Below, piece after piece: positions 35,327 to 43,712 of a stretch of 64,000 bases of DNA; within the stretch, counting starts at the first letter, position 1, and each line of letters starts with the position of its first letter. The stretch comes from Tateyamaria sp. ANG-S1. Its GTDB lineage: Bacteria; Pseudomonadota; Alphaproteobacteria; Rhodobacterales; Rhodobacteraceae. Where the stretch lies: assembly GCF_000814025.1 (NCBI RefSeq), contig NZ_JWLL01000009.1, forward strand, positions 62,001 to 126,000, read 5' to 3'. Both the position numbers and the translations under genes were made by a program. A model generated the notes under the pieces. The model was not told the origin of the DNA. It worked only from the letters and a program-made list of their open reading frames with translations, and did no database searches.

Positions 35327-36843
35327 CCCCGGTGCTGGAACTTGACGGGATCACCAAGCGATTTGGCAAGCTCACGGCCAATGACGACGTCTCGCTGACC
35401 CTCGGACAGGGCGAAATCCTGGCGCTTCTGGGTGAAAATGGCGCAGGTAAGACGACATTGATGAATATCCTCTTCGGCCACTATGCCGCCGACGCGGGCA
35501 CCGTTAGGGTGTTTGGCCAAGAGTTGCCTTCGGGCCGACCGCGCGCCGCGATTGATGCAGGCGTGGGCATGGTCCACCAGCACTTCACCCTGGCCGGAAA
35601 CCTGACAGTCCTCGACAACATCATGCTCGGGTCCGAGCCCCTCTGGCGCACAAGATCAGCCCGCACATCAGCGCGCCACAAACTGCTGAAAATCGCCGAG
35701 CGCTTCGGCCTGCCAGTGTCCCCCGATGAAAAGATCAGCAGGCTGTCGGTCGGAGAGCGTCAGCGGGTCGAGATCCTCAAGGCACTCTACCGCGACGCGC
35801 GTATCCTCATCCTCGATGAACCGACAGCCGTGCTGGCCCGCCCCGAAGCACAGCGCCTGTTCGAGACGTTGAAGGAGATGACGAAAGAAGGGCTATCGCT
35901 GATTTTCATCAGTCACAAACTGCATGAAGTCATGGCTGCCTCGAACCGCGTGGCGGTGCTGCGCAGCGGTCGGATAGTTGCTGAGCGCAATACAGCGGAC
36001 ACCAGCGCCGAGGAATTGGCCGAACTGATGGTCGGCCGCAAGGTTGAGCGACCCGTACGCAAGGATCACAAGATCGGCGCGCCGGTGCTTGTTGCCAACT
36101 CTGTCAGGGTCGAAGCCGAAGGCAAGGTCAAGCTGGACGATCTGTCTTTCACAGTGTCAGCCGGTGAAATACTCGGGATCGTCGGCGTATCAGGCAATGG
36201 TCAGGCCAGCCTGGGCGCGCTTCTCTCCGGACAGACGAAGCCAACGGCAGGCAGTCTTACACTTGAGGAGCAAGACGTCCGCTCGCTCGGTCCCCGCGGG
36301 GTGATACGCGCGGGCGTCGGTCGTATTCCCGAAGACCGCCATAGCGAGGGCGTGGTCGGCGAATTGGCGGTTTGGGAAAACGCCGTACTCGAACGCCTGC
36401 GCGCACCACATTTCTCCACCCGTGGCTTCGTGCGACAAAGGGCCTGCAAAGCCTATGCCGCCGGGTTGATTGAACGATTTGATATTCGCGGAGCGACCCC
36501 GGACACGCGGACGCGGCTGCTATCGGGGGGCAACATGCAAAAGCTGATCCTGGGCCGCTGCCTGTCGATCAGACCCAAGTTGCTGCTGGCCAATCAGCCG
36601 ACACGGGGCCTTGATGAAGGCGCGATTGCCGCCGTCCATGCCGCACTTCTGGCCGCCCGCAGCGCTGGAGCCGCGATCTTGCTGATTTCGGAAGAGTTGG
36701 AAGAGGCCGTCGCCCTCTCTGACCGCATTCAGGCGATGGTCAAGGGCCGCCTGTCACATCCGATCCCAGCCAGCGCGGCAGATCCGCAGCGTCTGGGCCT
36801 GATGATGGCAGGTGTCTGGACCGAGGGCGAATATGCGACTTGA
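35323..36843 (+). CDS. BMP-associated ABC transporter ATPase (two nucleotide-binding domains)
   Basis: 506 aa tandem ATPase of the ribose/nucleoside importer type. First domain: Walker A GENGAGKTT, signature LSVGERQRVEILKALY, Walker B ILILDEPTAVL. The second domain is degenerate: the Walker A position reads GVSGNGQAS, with signature LSGGNMQKLILGRCL and LLLANQPTRGLDEG (Asn-Gln in place of Asp-Glu), as is common in this family where one site is catalytically weak. Starts in the amidase stop (ATGA). Confidence 0.92.
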   Translation: MTPVLELDGITKRFGKLTANDDVSLTLGQGEILALLGENGAGKTTLMNILFGHYAADAGTVRVFGQELPSGRPRAAIDAGVGMVHQHFTLAGNLTVLDNIMLGSEPLWRTRSARTSARHKLLKIAERFGLPVSPDEKISRLSVGERQRVEILKALYRDARILILDEPTAVLARPEAQRLFETLKEMTKEGLSLIFISHKLHEVMAASNRVAVLRSGRIVAERNTADTSAEELAELMVGRKVERPVRKDHKIGAPVLVANSVRVEAEGKVKLDDLSFTVSAGEILGIVGVSGNGQASLGALLSGQTKPTAGSLTLEEQDVRSLGPRGVIRAGVGRIPEDRHSEGVVGELAVWENAVLERLRAPHFSTRGFVRQRACKAYAAGLIERFDIRGATPDTRTRLLSGGNMQKLILGRCLSIRPKLLLANQPTRGLDEGAIAAVHAALLAARSAGAAILLISEELEEAVALSDRIQAMVKGRLSHPIPASAADPQRLGLMMAGVWTEGEYAT

Positions 36844-37876
36844 ACGACGCGCCCACGTGCCAATCCACCTTGTGATCGTGGCGCCCATCGCGGCCATCAC
36901 TGTGGCCTTGACTCTGGCCGCAGGCCTGATTGCTGCGGCAGGCGTAAACCCCCTGACCGCGTACACCGAAATGCTACAGGGCGCGTTCGGATCCCGGCTT
37001 TCTGTGACCGAGACGCTGACCCGCGCAACACCTTTGATCCTGACAGGCTTGGCTGCCGCCATCGCCTTTCGCGCCCGACTTTGGAACATCGGCGGCGAGG
37101 GGCAGTTCTTTATGGGCGCGTTGATTACAGCGTGGGTCGGTCATTCGCTCGGGCTGCCGCCCGTTCCCGGCATCGCCGTATTGCTTCTCATCGGCATGGC
37201 CGCCGGGGCGGCTCTTTTAGCGGGCCCGACCTACCTGCGTCTGCGCTTTGGGGTCGATGAAGTTGTCACAACGCTGCTTTTGAACTTCATCGTTATCCTG
37301 TTGGTCGGCCTGATGGTCGAAGGGCCGCTGCGTGACCCGATGGCCTTCGGTTGGCCCTCTTCCGTGCCGGTCGACAGCGATTTCCGCCTTCCCGACCTCA
37401 TCGCGCGCACCCGCCTGCATATCGGGTTTCTGATCGCCATTGCGGCGGCTGGCGTGGTCTGGCTAATCCTCGCGCGCACAGTGTTCGGAACCGAAACCCG
37501 CGCGGTGGGCCTAAGCCCATCGGCGGCATCCTTTGCGGGAATATCGCTGCCCAGAAACCTGATGGCAGTGGCGCTGTTTTCCGGCGGCATGGCAGGATTG
37601 GCAGGATCGATGGAAGTTCTCGGCGTCACGGCAGTGGTCACGACCACGATGTCGCCAGGCTTTGGGTATGCCGGGATTGTCGTGGCCATGCTTGCGGCGC
37701 TCCACCCCGCTGGGGTCGTTGCTGCGGCGGTTTTTGTGGCCACGGTCTTCGTCGGTGCAGATGCCATGAGCCGCGCAACCGGGGTGCCCAGCTTCATCTC
37801 GGACGTCATCGTGGCGCTGTGTTTGTTGACGATGCTGGTGGCGCTTCTGTTCACAACGTACCGGGTGCGAAAATGA
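36833..37876 (+). CDS. Nucleoside-type ABC transporter permease, subunit 1
   Basis: 347 aa membrane protein of the BPD_transp_2 family with about nine hydrophobic segments (LVIVAPIAAITVALTLAAGLIAAAG first). The conserved stretch ATPLILTGLAAAIAFRARLWNIGGEGQFFMGA is typical of YufP/NupP-like permeases. ATG 36833 is preferred over an in-frame start at 36812 because GAGGGCGA lies just upstream; it overlaps the ATPase 3' end by 11 nt and the second permease by 4 nt. Confidence 0.9.
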   Translation: MRLERRAHVPIHLVIVAPIAAITVALTLAAGLIAAAGVNPLTAYTEMLQGAFGSRLSVTETLTRATPLILTGLAAAIAFRARLWNIGGEGQFFMGALITAWVGHSLGLPPVPGIAVLLLIGMAAGAALLAGPTYLRLRFGVDEVVTTLLLNFIVILLVGLMVEGPLRDPMAFGWPSSVPVDSDFRLPDLIARTRLHIGFLIAIAAAGVVWLILARTVFGTETRAVGLSPSAASFAGISLPRNLMAVALFSGGMAGLAGSMEVLGVTAVVTTTMSPGFGYAGIVVAMLAALHPAGVVAAAVFVATVFVGADAMSRATGVPSFISDVIVALCLLTMLVALLFTTYRVRK

Positions 37877-38814
37877 TCGAAGCATTGGACCTTCTTGCAA
37901 ACACCAGCCTTTGGGCGGCGGTGCTGCGTATCGCAACCCCGTTGATCTTTGGCGTGCTTGGCGCGCTGCTCTGTGAACGCGCCGGTGTGCTCAACCTCGG
38001 GATCGAGGGGATTATGACCATGGGCGCAATGACGGGCTGGCTGACCGTCTACATGGGCGGCGACCTTTGGACGGGCCTTGTGGTTGCAGCATTGTCAGGG
38101 GCCCTCTTCGGGCTTCTGCATGCCATGCTGACGGTACCCCTTGGGCTGTCACAACATGTCTCCGGGCTTGGCGTCACGCTCTTTGCATCAGCGCTGGCCT
38201 ACTACCTGTATCGCCTGATTGTTGTGGTCGGGGATTTGCCCCCGACGATTGAGCCCTTTCGCCCCTTGGACATACCCATTCTTTCGGACCTCCCAGTCCT
38301 GGGCCCGATTGTTTTTCAACAAACCATGCCCACCTATCTGGCTCTGATGTCGGTTGCAGTTTTGGCCTATGTTCTGGCGCGCACACCTCTTGGGCTTGCC
38401 ATTCGGATGACGGGGGAGAACCCGCATGCGGTCGATGCGCAAGGGCTGAATCCAACCTGGATCCGCATCGGAGCCGTGATTGCCGGGTCAGCCCTGATGG
38501 CCGTTGGTGGCGCGTTTCTTACAACCGCGGCATTCAACAGCTTCTTTCCCGAAATGGTGCAGGGGCGCGGCTGGATCTGTATCGCGCTTGTGGTCTTCGC
38601 TTCATGGCGGCCCGGAAAAGCGCTGATCGGTGCATTGCTCTTTGCGTTTTTCGATGCATTCCAATTGCGCCTCCAGACAGTGATCGAAGGCGTGCCATAT
38701 CAACTGTTGCTCATGGCCCCGTACGCGATGTCGATCCTGGCATTGGTTCTTGTCGCGCGCCGTGCTGAAGTGCCCGAGGCGTTGATGACCCCCTTCAGAC
38801 GCGGAGAACGCTAG
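37873..38814 (+). CDS. Nucleoside-type ABC transporter permease, subunit 2
   Basis: 313 aa membrane protein of the YufQ/NupQ type: RIATPLIFGVLGALLCERAGVLNLGIEGIMTMGAMTGWL near the N-terminus and GLGVTLFASALAYYLYRL. The ATG overlaps the previous stop (ATGA). A longer open frame begins upstream at 37351 but lies inside the first permease gene and lacks membrane character. Last gene of the codA-like/BMP operon. Confidence 0.92.
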   Translation: MIEALDLLANTSLWAAVLRIATPLIFGVLGALLCERAGVLNLGIEGIMTMGAMTGWLTVYMGGDLWTGLVVAALSGALFGLLHAMLTVPLGLSQHVSGLGVTLFASALAYYLYRLIVVVGDLPPTIEPFRPLDIPILSDLPVLGPIVFQQTMPTYLALMSVAVLAYVLARTPLGLAIRMTGENPHAVDAQGLNPTWIRIGAVIAGSALMAVGGAFLTTAAFNSFFPEMVQGRGWICIALVVFASWRPGKALIGALLFAFFDAFQLRLQTVIEGVPYQLLLMAPYAMSILALVLVARRAEVPEALMTPFRRGER

Positions 38815-38838
38815 ATCGCATCGTTTCGTTACTGCGGT

Positions 38839-38853
38839 CTTGAGCGGCTCAAG
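38839..38853. promoter_or_regulatory. Palindrome CTTGAGC-G-GCTCAAG upstream of the alg44-like gene
   Basis: Perfect 7+1+7 inverted repeat, 25 nt after the upstream stop codon and about 140 nt before the alg44-like start. The single-base spacer is too short for a hairpin loop, which favours a protein-binding site. Confidence 0.4.
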
Positions 38854-38879
38854 GCTGAGCAACAACCATGTGGCATGAC

Positions 38880-38893
38880 TATACTTCTGTATA
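38880..38893. promoter_or_regulatory. TATAC-TTCT-GTATA inverted repeat in the alg44 promoter region
   Basis: The 5+4+5 inverted repeat has the same arms as TATAC-GAAA-GTATA at 48654-48667, upstream of the sensor/kinase genes and near the response regulator. TAC...GTA symmetry is common for LuxR/NarL-type regulator sites, and it may also contribute a -10-like element. Confidence 0.4.
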
Positions 38894-38989
38894 AACCTTA
38901 TGGTCTTTTGCAGGCTTGGTTCTCCGTGTGCGCAACACGGTTTGTGGGCTGTTTGGCTATGGTCACATCGCACAACAAAGAGGCTTGCG

Positions 38990-40414
38990 ATGAGAATCCG
39001 CCACGAAACTCCAGACGCCGACATGGCTTGGAAAGTTCGCGCACCCCTGGTGTTGGAAACACCTTTGGGGGAATCGGTGCAGATTCAAAGCTGGTCGTTG
39101 TCGGGGCTGAGCTGGCCCGAAGGTGCACCAGATTGTCCGAAGACGGGCACACTCAGCGTTCCCTTCCAAGGTGTGGATGTTCGGTTTCCCGTTCGTTTGT
39201 CGAATGACATGGAAAACAACCTCGTCCGCCTTGAGGGGCTGAGCGGCAGGCAACGTGAGACTTTGGCCCTGTTCTATCGCTCGTTGTTGTCGGGCAAGAT
39301 GGCCAGCAGTGGCGAGGTCATCACCAGCCTCGATACACCTGTCGACCTGGTCCCGATGGAGCAAACCGACGCCGAGCAATCCGAACAACCGGTAAAATTC
39401 ATTCCCCGGCCTATCCGCGTTGCGTTTAACATCGCCACCTATCTGCTGATCGCCGCAATGGTGGTGGGGGTTATCGGCAACAATATCTTCTCCAGTCTCG
39501 ACAGGATTGATATTCAACACGGTCGTGTGCTTGCCACCATGTACCCAGCTTTTCCGTCTCAGGGCGCTTTTGTCGAAAGTGTCGAGGTATCAGCCGGGCA
39601 ACAAGTTAACGCTGGCGATATCCTTGTCCGGCTGCGCGATCCTGAAACGCTTGCGCGGTTGGAACAGATAGAAACCGAACTTGCTGTCGCAACGGCAGAG
39701 CATGACCGCAGTCTTGCTACTCAGTACGATTTGGCGGCGCAAGAAGCGGTAGACGACGTTGCCTTGCGGATGGCCATTGCAGCACGGACCTACACGGGCT
39801 TTCTGGGCAAAGGTGGGTTTGACGATTTGCGTCAACAATGGGTGGCCATGCGCGGGCGCAATGATGACCTTGCGGCTATCTCGGACCCGGTGACGATTGT
39901 TGCCGATCTGGTCGCCAGCGAAGCTGCGCGTCGGGCTGCTCGGGTCGCCAGCATTCAAGCTGACCGCGATGCATTGCTCGAATTAGTCGACCGCGGACAC
40001 ATACGTGCACCGTCAGATGGTTTGGTACATGATGTTCGCTTGCAAACCGGACAACCTTTTGGAGTGCAACAGGACGCGCTTGTGTTTGAACACGCGGAAC
40101 CGCGTGTCACTGTCGGCTGGGTCTCGGAGAAATTTGCTGAGACGCTGTATATCGGGATGCCGGCCACGATCGGACTGAACGAGAGCGGCGAAAAGATCAC
40201 GCTTGAGGGGGCGGTCACGGATGTAAGGGCGGGCGACCATCCGGAGAGGCCCGGCGAGTTTGGCATAATGGTGACTGTTTCGGCCGTCGGGCTGGACGCC
40301 CAAGCAACCAAAGCCCGGTTGCGCCTGGGGGCGCCGGTCAATCTGGAGGCAAAGCGGCAGATGGGCCAGCGGCTTCGTGGCTGGCTGGCCGACAAGGGCC
40401 TTTGGCATGGCTGA
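38990..40414 (+). CDS. alg44: Alg44-like protein: degenerate PilZ domain plus HlyD-like periplasmic part
   Basis: 474 aa. N-terminal PilZ-like domain (1-120), one transmembrane helix (about 145-165, IATYLLIAAMVVGVIG), then a membrane-fusion-type region: lipoyl half-motifs GAFVESVEVSAGQQVNAGDILVRLRD and DRGHIRAPSDGLVHDVRLQTGQPFG flanking a coiled coil. This is the architecture of Alg44, the c-di-GMP-binding copolymerase of alginate. The PilZ motif is eroded: R17 is kept but the partner Arg is A13, and D-x-S-x-x-G reads S34-x-S36-x-x-G39. ATG 38990 is chosen for AAAGAGG upstream. Overlaps the alg8-like gene by 8 nt. Confidence 0.8.
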   Translation: MRIRHETPDADMAWKVRAPLVLETPLGESVQIQSWSLSGLSWPEGAPDCPKTGTLSVPFQGVDVRFPVRLSNDMENNLVRLEGLSGRQRETLALFYRSLLSGKMASSGEVITSLDTPVDLVPMEQTDAEQSEQPVKFIPRPIRVAFNIATYLLIAAMVVGVIGNNIFSSLDRIDIQHGRVLATMYPAFPSQGAFVESVEVSAGQQVNAGDILVRLRDPETLARLEQIETELAVATAEHDRSLATQYDLAAQEAVDDVALRMAIAARTYTGFLGKGGFDDLRQQWVAMRGRNDDLAAISDPVTIVADLVASEAARRAARVASIQADRDALLELVDRGHIRAPSDGLVHDVRLQTGQPFGVQQDALVFEHAEPRVTVGWVSEKFAETLYIGMPATIGLNESGEKITLEGAVTDVRAGDHPERPGEFGIMVTVSAVGLDAQATKARLRLGAPVNLEAKRQMGQRLRGWLADKGLWHG

Positions 40415-41996
40415 GGAAATGTCGGAATACGCCTTTGACAAGGACCTGACGCGCAGGTTGCGTGAATTACAAAAACCGGTGCCGAACTACTTTGCGCGTT
40501 GGTCCCTGCCGCAATTCACGCTGTTCCTTCTGCTGTTCATGGGGCTCCTGTGGCTTTTGGCCAGTGTACCCAACCGTTTTGCCAATCCTTCGACCCTGCA
40601 TGTGACTGTGGTTCTTGGCACACTGGGCCTTTGGCGGTTCGGTTGGTGGTTTACCCACGCCATGCGCGCACAGGTCTATGCCCGCACCAAGTGGCCGGGC
40701 ATGCGCAAGCGCGCCGATGCTCTTTGGGAAGCTGGCTGGCGGCCCAAACGATTGCATATCCAGATGACCACCTATTTCGAAGAGCCGTCGATCACCAAGC
40801 GCGTCATTGGATCGATCCTGGGACAGATCAAGCGCGAGGGTATCCCAACCTCGCTCTATATCGGCACCGGCAGCGCCTATGACGAGCAGATCATCCGCGA
40901 CTTTGTCGAGACCTATGCGCAGGACATCCCCGACGATCTGGCCGAACTGATCTTCATTCGGCAGAACCAGCCAGGCAAGCGCATGGCCATCGGTCTGATC
41001 CTGCGCGCGATTGCGCGGTCGGGCGCCGCTCACGATGACCTTGTGATCTTTATGGACGGCGACGCGCTTTATGGCGGTGACGTGCTCCGCAAGACGCTGT
41101 CGATGTTTGGAAGCGACCCCGAGCTGCAGGCCCTGACTACCGATGAAGAGGTGATCTGCTATGGCCCGACATGGATTTCAAAATGGCTGGATATGCGGTT
41201 TGCCCAGCGCCGGTTGGCGATGCAAAGCCACGCGCTGTCAAACCGGGTGCTGACCCTTACTGGCCGCATGAGCGTTTTTCGCGCACGCCATATCCTCGAT
41301 GAAAAGTTCATTCGCACGATCGAGGCCGACCATCTGAACCACTGGCTTTGGGGCCGCTTCCGCTTCTTGTCCGGGGATGACAAATCCACCTGGTACAGGT
41401 TGCTCAGCGTAGGCGCCAAAATGACCTATGTGCCCGACGCAACCGTCTACACAATCGAGGTGATCAAGGAAAACGGCCTGATGCGGATGGTACAGAACTT
41501 CCGGCGTTGGTCGGGCAACATGCTGCGCAACGGCGCGCGCGCCATTGCCCTGGGCCCGACGGCCATGCCGTTTTTCATCTGGTGGTGCGTGGTAGATCAG
41601 CGGCTGGCAATGTGGACCATGATGGTCAGCCCGGTCATGGCGGTCTTGGGCAGCATGATTGCACCGGGCTACTTCTGGAACTGTCTGATCTGGGTGTTAT
41701 TCTCGCGCATCGTGCTGTGCCTGTTCCTGTTCGGCTACAGCCGCAAAGCAGACATGACTTGGCCGTTCATCCTGTATCTGAACCAGGTCATCAACGCGTC
41801 TGTGAAAATCTACATGATTTTCCATCTCTCCAAACAAAAATGGTCGAATAGAGGCAACCAGAGCTCTGGCGACGGCTCCGGCCTGACCGAGACGGCTAAA
41901 TGCGGGTTTGCAAAGTTCCAGCTGGTTACCTCACTGTCCGCTTTTTTGATGCTCATCATGATTTACGTGGGCCTGATCGAAAGCCCTTTCAGCTAG
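40407..41996 (+). CDS. alg8: Alg8-like processive glycosyltransferase (GT2)
   Basis: 529 aa inner-membrane polymerase. Two N-terminal helices (FTLFLLLFMGLLWLLASV; VTVVLGTLGLWRFGWWF), a cytosolic GT2 domain with VIFMDGDALYGG (DxD), the acceptor-side Asp motif SGDDKSTW and the QxxRW-type VQNFRRWSGNMLRN, then further C-terminal helices. The motif set matches Alg8 (mannuronan synthase) better than cellulose synthase. ATG 40407 follows AAGGG (40394-40398); ATG 40419 is the alternative. With Alg44 it would polymerise GDP-mannuronate made by AlgA and AlgD. Confidence 0.85.
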   Translation: MAEEMSEYAFDKDLTRRLRELQKPVPNYFARWSLPQFTLFLLLFMGLLWLLASVPNRFANPSTLHVTVVLGTLGLWRFGWWFTHAMRAQVYARTKWPGMRKRADALWEAGWRPKRLHIQMTTYFEEPSITKRVIGSILGQIKREGIPTSLYIGTGSAYDEQIIRDFVETYAQDIPDDLAELIFIRQNQPGKRMAIGLILRAIARSGAAHDDLVIFMDGDALYGGDVLRKTLSMFGSDPELQALTTDEEVICYGPTWISKWLDMRFAQRRLAMQSHALSNRVLTLTGRMSVFRARHILDEKFIRTIEADHLNHWLWGRFRFLSGDDKSTWYRLLSVGAKMTYVPDATVYTIEVIKENGLMRMVQNFRRWSGNMLRNGARAIALGPTAMPFFIWWCVVDQRLAMWTMMVSPVMAVLGSMIAPGYFWNCLIWVLFSRIVLCLFLFGYSRKADMTWPFILYLNQVINASVKIYMIFHLSKQKWSNRGNQSSGDGSGLTETAKCGFAKFQLVTSLSAFLMLIMIYVGLIESPFS

Positions 41997-42093
41997 TTGG
42001 ACTATCCTTTCGATAGCTCACTTAACCCTCAGATATCAAAAAAGAATATCAGGCGCTGATAGGATGACCCCATCAAACAAACGAGGTATTCAA

Positions 42094-43509
42094 ATGATCT
42101 ATCCTGTTATCCTTGCTGGCGGCGCCGGCACCCGCCTGTGGCCCGTGTCCCGCAAAAGCTACCCCAAGCAATTCGCAGCGCTGATCGACGGCGAAAGCCT
42201 GTTTCAACGCACGATACAGCGCGTTTCGGGCAAGGGTTTTGCCGAGCCAACGATCATTACAGGCGAAGACTATCGCTTCATCGCAGGTCAACAACTGGCT
42301 GATATCGGGGCGACAGCATCGGATCTGATTGTTGAACCCGTAGGGCGCAACACTGCCGCCGCAGTTCTGACGGCAGCGCTGTTGCGCAAGGATCAGCCCG
42401 AAGCGGTTCTGGCAGTTTTGCCCAGCGATCACATGATTGAGGATGAGGCGGCCTTCCAAACCACCCTCACCAAGGCGGGCCGCATCGCAGCCAAGGGCAC
42501 GATCGTGACACTTGGCATTCAACCGGACCATGCCGCCACAGGCTTTGGTTATCTCAAGGTCGAGGGGGGCAACGCGAATACGCTCGTCATCTCTGAGTTT
42601 TCGGAGAAACCCGACGCAACCCGGGCCGCGCAGATGCTGGCGACGGGTGGCTGGCTGTGGAATTCGGGCATGTTTCTTTTCCGCGTCGATACGGTGCTGA
42701 ATGCGTTTCAAGCCCACGCGCCGGATCTGATGGCGCCGGTCGAGGCAGCGATTGCATTGGGCGGATGTGATCTGGGTTTCCAGCGTTTGGCCGAAGATGC
42801 CTTTGCCCGCTGTCGGGACATTTCCTTCGATCACGCGATCATGGAGCATATCGACGAGTGTGTGGCGCTGGAATTGACCTGTGGGTGGTCTGATTTGGGC
42901 AGTTGGACCGCGCTGAAAGAGCGCGAAGAGAATGACACGGACGACAATGTCACCTCAGGCAACGCAACAGCGATCGACTGCGAAGGCACATTGCTGAAAT
43001 CCGAAAACCCGGATGTGAAGTTGGTGGGCCTGGGCTTGAAAGACATTGTCGCTGTGGCCACTGATGACGGCATTCTTGTTGCCGACGCAGCACATAGCCC
43101 GAAAGTGGGGCAGGTGGTAGATGTCCTACGGGCAGAAGGTGCGTCTCAAGCCGATGGGTTCCGTCGTTGTCACCGCCCCTGGGGGTACTATGAAACCCTG
43201 TCTCTTGGTCCGCGCTTTCAGGTCAAACGCATCATGGTCGAACCGGGCGCCAAGCTTTCCTTGCAAAGCCACGTGCACCGTGCCGAACACTGGGTGGTGG
43301 TCAGCGGTTCAGCCACAGTAACCGTTGGCGATGAGGTCAAGCTGCTTTCTGAAAACGAAAGCACCTACATTCCGCTCGGTGCGGTACACCGGCTGGAAAA
43401 CCCAGGAAAGCTGCCCTTGCATCTGATTGAGGTACAATCGGGTTGCTACCTCGGGGAAGACGACATCATCCGCTACGAGGACATATACGATCGCACCGCG
43501 GTCGCCTGA
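42094..43509 (+). CDS. algA: Mannose-1-phosphate guanylyltransferase / mannose-6-phosphate isomerase
   Basis: 471 aa bifunctional type II PMI-GMP. The pyrophosphorylase signature GGAGTRLWPVSRKSYPKQF opens the protein, followed by VEPVGRNTAAAVLTAALL, VLPSDHMIED and FSEKPDATRA. The C-terminal isomerase cupin has RPWGYYETLSLGPRFQVKRIMVEPGAKLSLQSHVHRAEHW. Makes GDP-mannose. ATG 42094 is preferred (ACGAGG, 7-nt spacer) over ATG 42064. It has its own leader and a terminator directly after, so it can be expressed apart from algD. Confidence 0.94.
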   Translation: MIYPVILAGGAGTRLWPVSRKSYPKQFAALIDGESLFQRTIQRVSGKGFAEPTIITGEDYRFIAGQQLADIGATASDLIVEPVGRNTAAAVLTAALLRKDQPEAVLAVLPSDHMIEDEAAFQTTLTKAGRIAAKGTIVTLGIQPDHAATGFGYLKVEGGNANTLVISEFSEKPDATRAAQMLATGGWLWNSGMFLFRVDTVLNAFQAHAPDLMAPVEAAIALGGCDLGFQRLAEDAFARCRDISFDHAIMEHIDECVALELTCGWSDLGSWTALKEREENDTDDNVTSGNATAIDCEGTLLKSENPDVKLVGLGLKDIVAVATDDGILVADAAHSPKVGQVVDVLRAEGASQADGFRRCHRPWGYYETLSLGPRFQVKRIMVEPGAKLSLQSHVHRAEHWVVVSGSATVTVGDEVKLLSENESTYIPLGAVHRLENPGKLPLHLIEVQSGCYLGEDDIIRYEDIYDRTAVA

Positions 43510-43553
43510 GGTTCGCGTCAGGCTGCAGTGCCATCACTCACGGACGCGATCGA

Positions 43554-43583
43554 CCCGCGTGGGAAACCACGCGGGCCTTTTTT
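43554..43583 (+). terminator. Rho-independent terminator after algA
   Basis: CCCGCGTGG (43554-43562), loop GAAA, CCACGCGGG (43567-43575), then CC and six T (43578-43583). Separates algA from algD transcriptionally. Confidence 0.93.
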
Positions 43584-43590
43584 ATGCCTG

Positions 43591-43621
43591 GGTATGGCGT
43601 TTCTAACCCTTGGTATAGCGT
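43591..43621. promoter_or_regulatory. Direct repeats upstream of algD, 21-bp period
   Basis: GGTATGGCGT (43591-43600) and GGTATAGCGT (43612-43621) are 9/10 identical, 21 bp apart start to start (two helical turns), between the algA terminator and algD. Arrangement suits a tandem-binding activator. An AT-rich tract (43661-43690, with TATAAC) follows. Confidence 0.45.
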
Positions 43622-43712
43622 ACCACTCATTCGCGCCAAACACCTCACCCTTCGCCACAAATATATTTATTTTCAGATAGTTATAACGATCCTCAGAATG
43701 GAGGATCAGATT

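Noticed and set aside
37351-37872. Upstream extension of permease 2 of the BMP importer
   Set aside because: Lies wholly inside permease 1 in another frame, is Arg/Gly-rich and not membrane-like; ATG 37873 with ATGA overlap fits the operon style.
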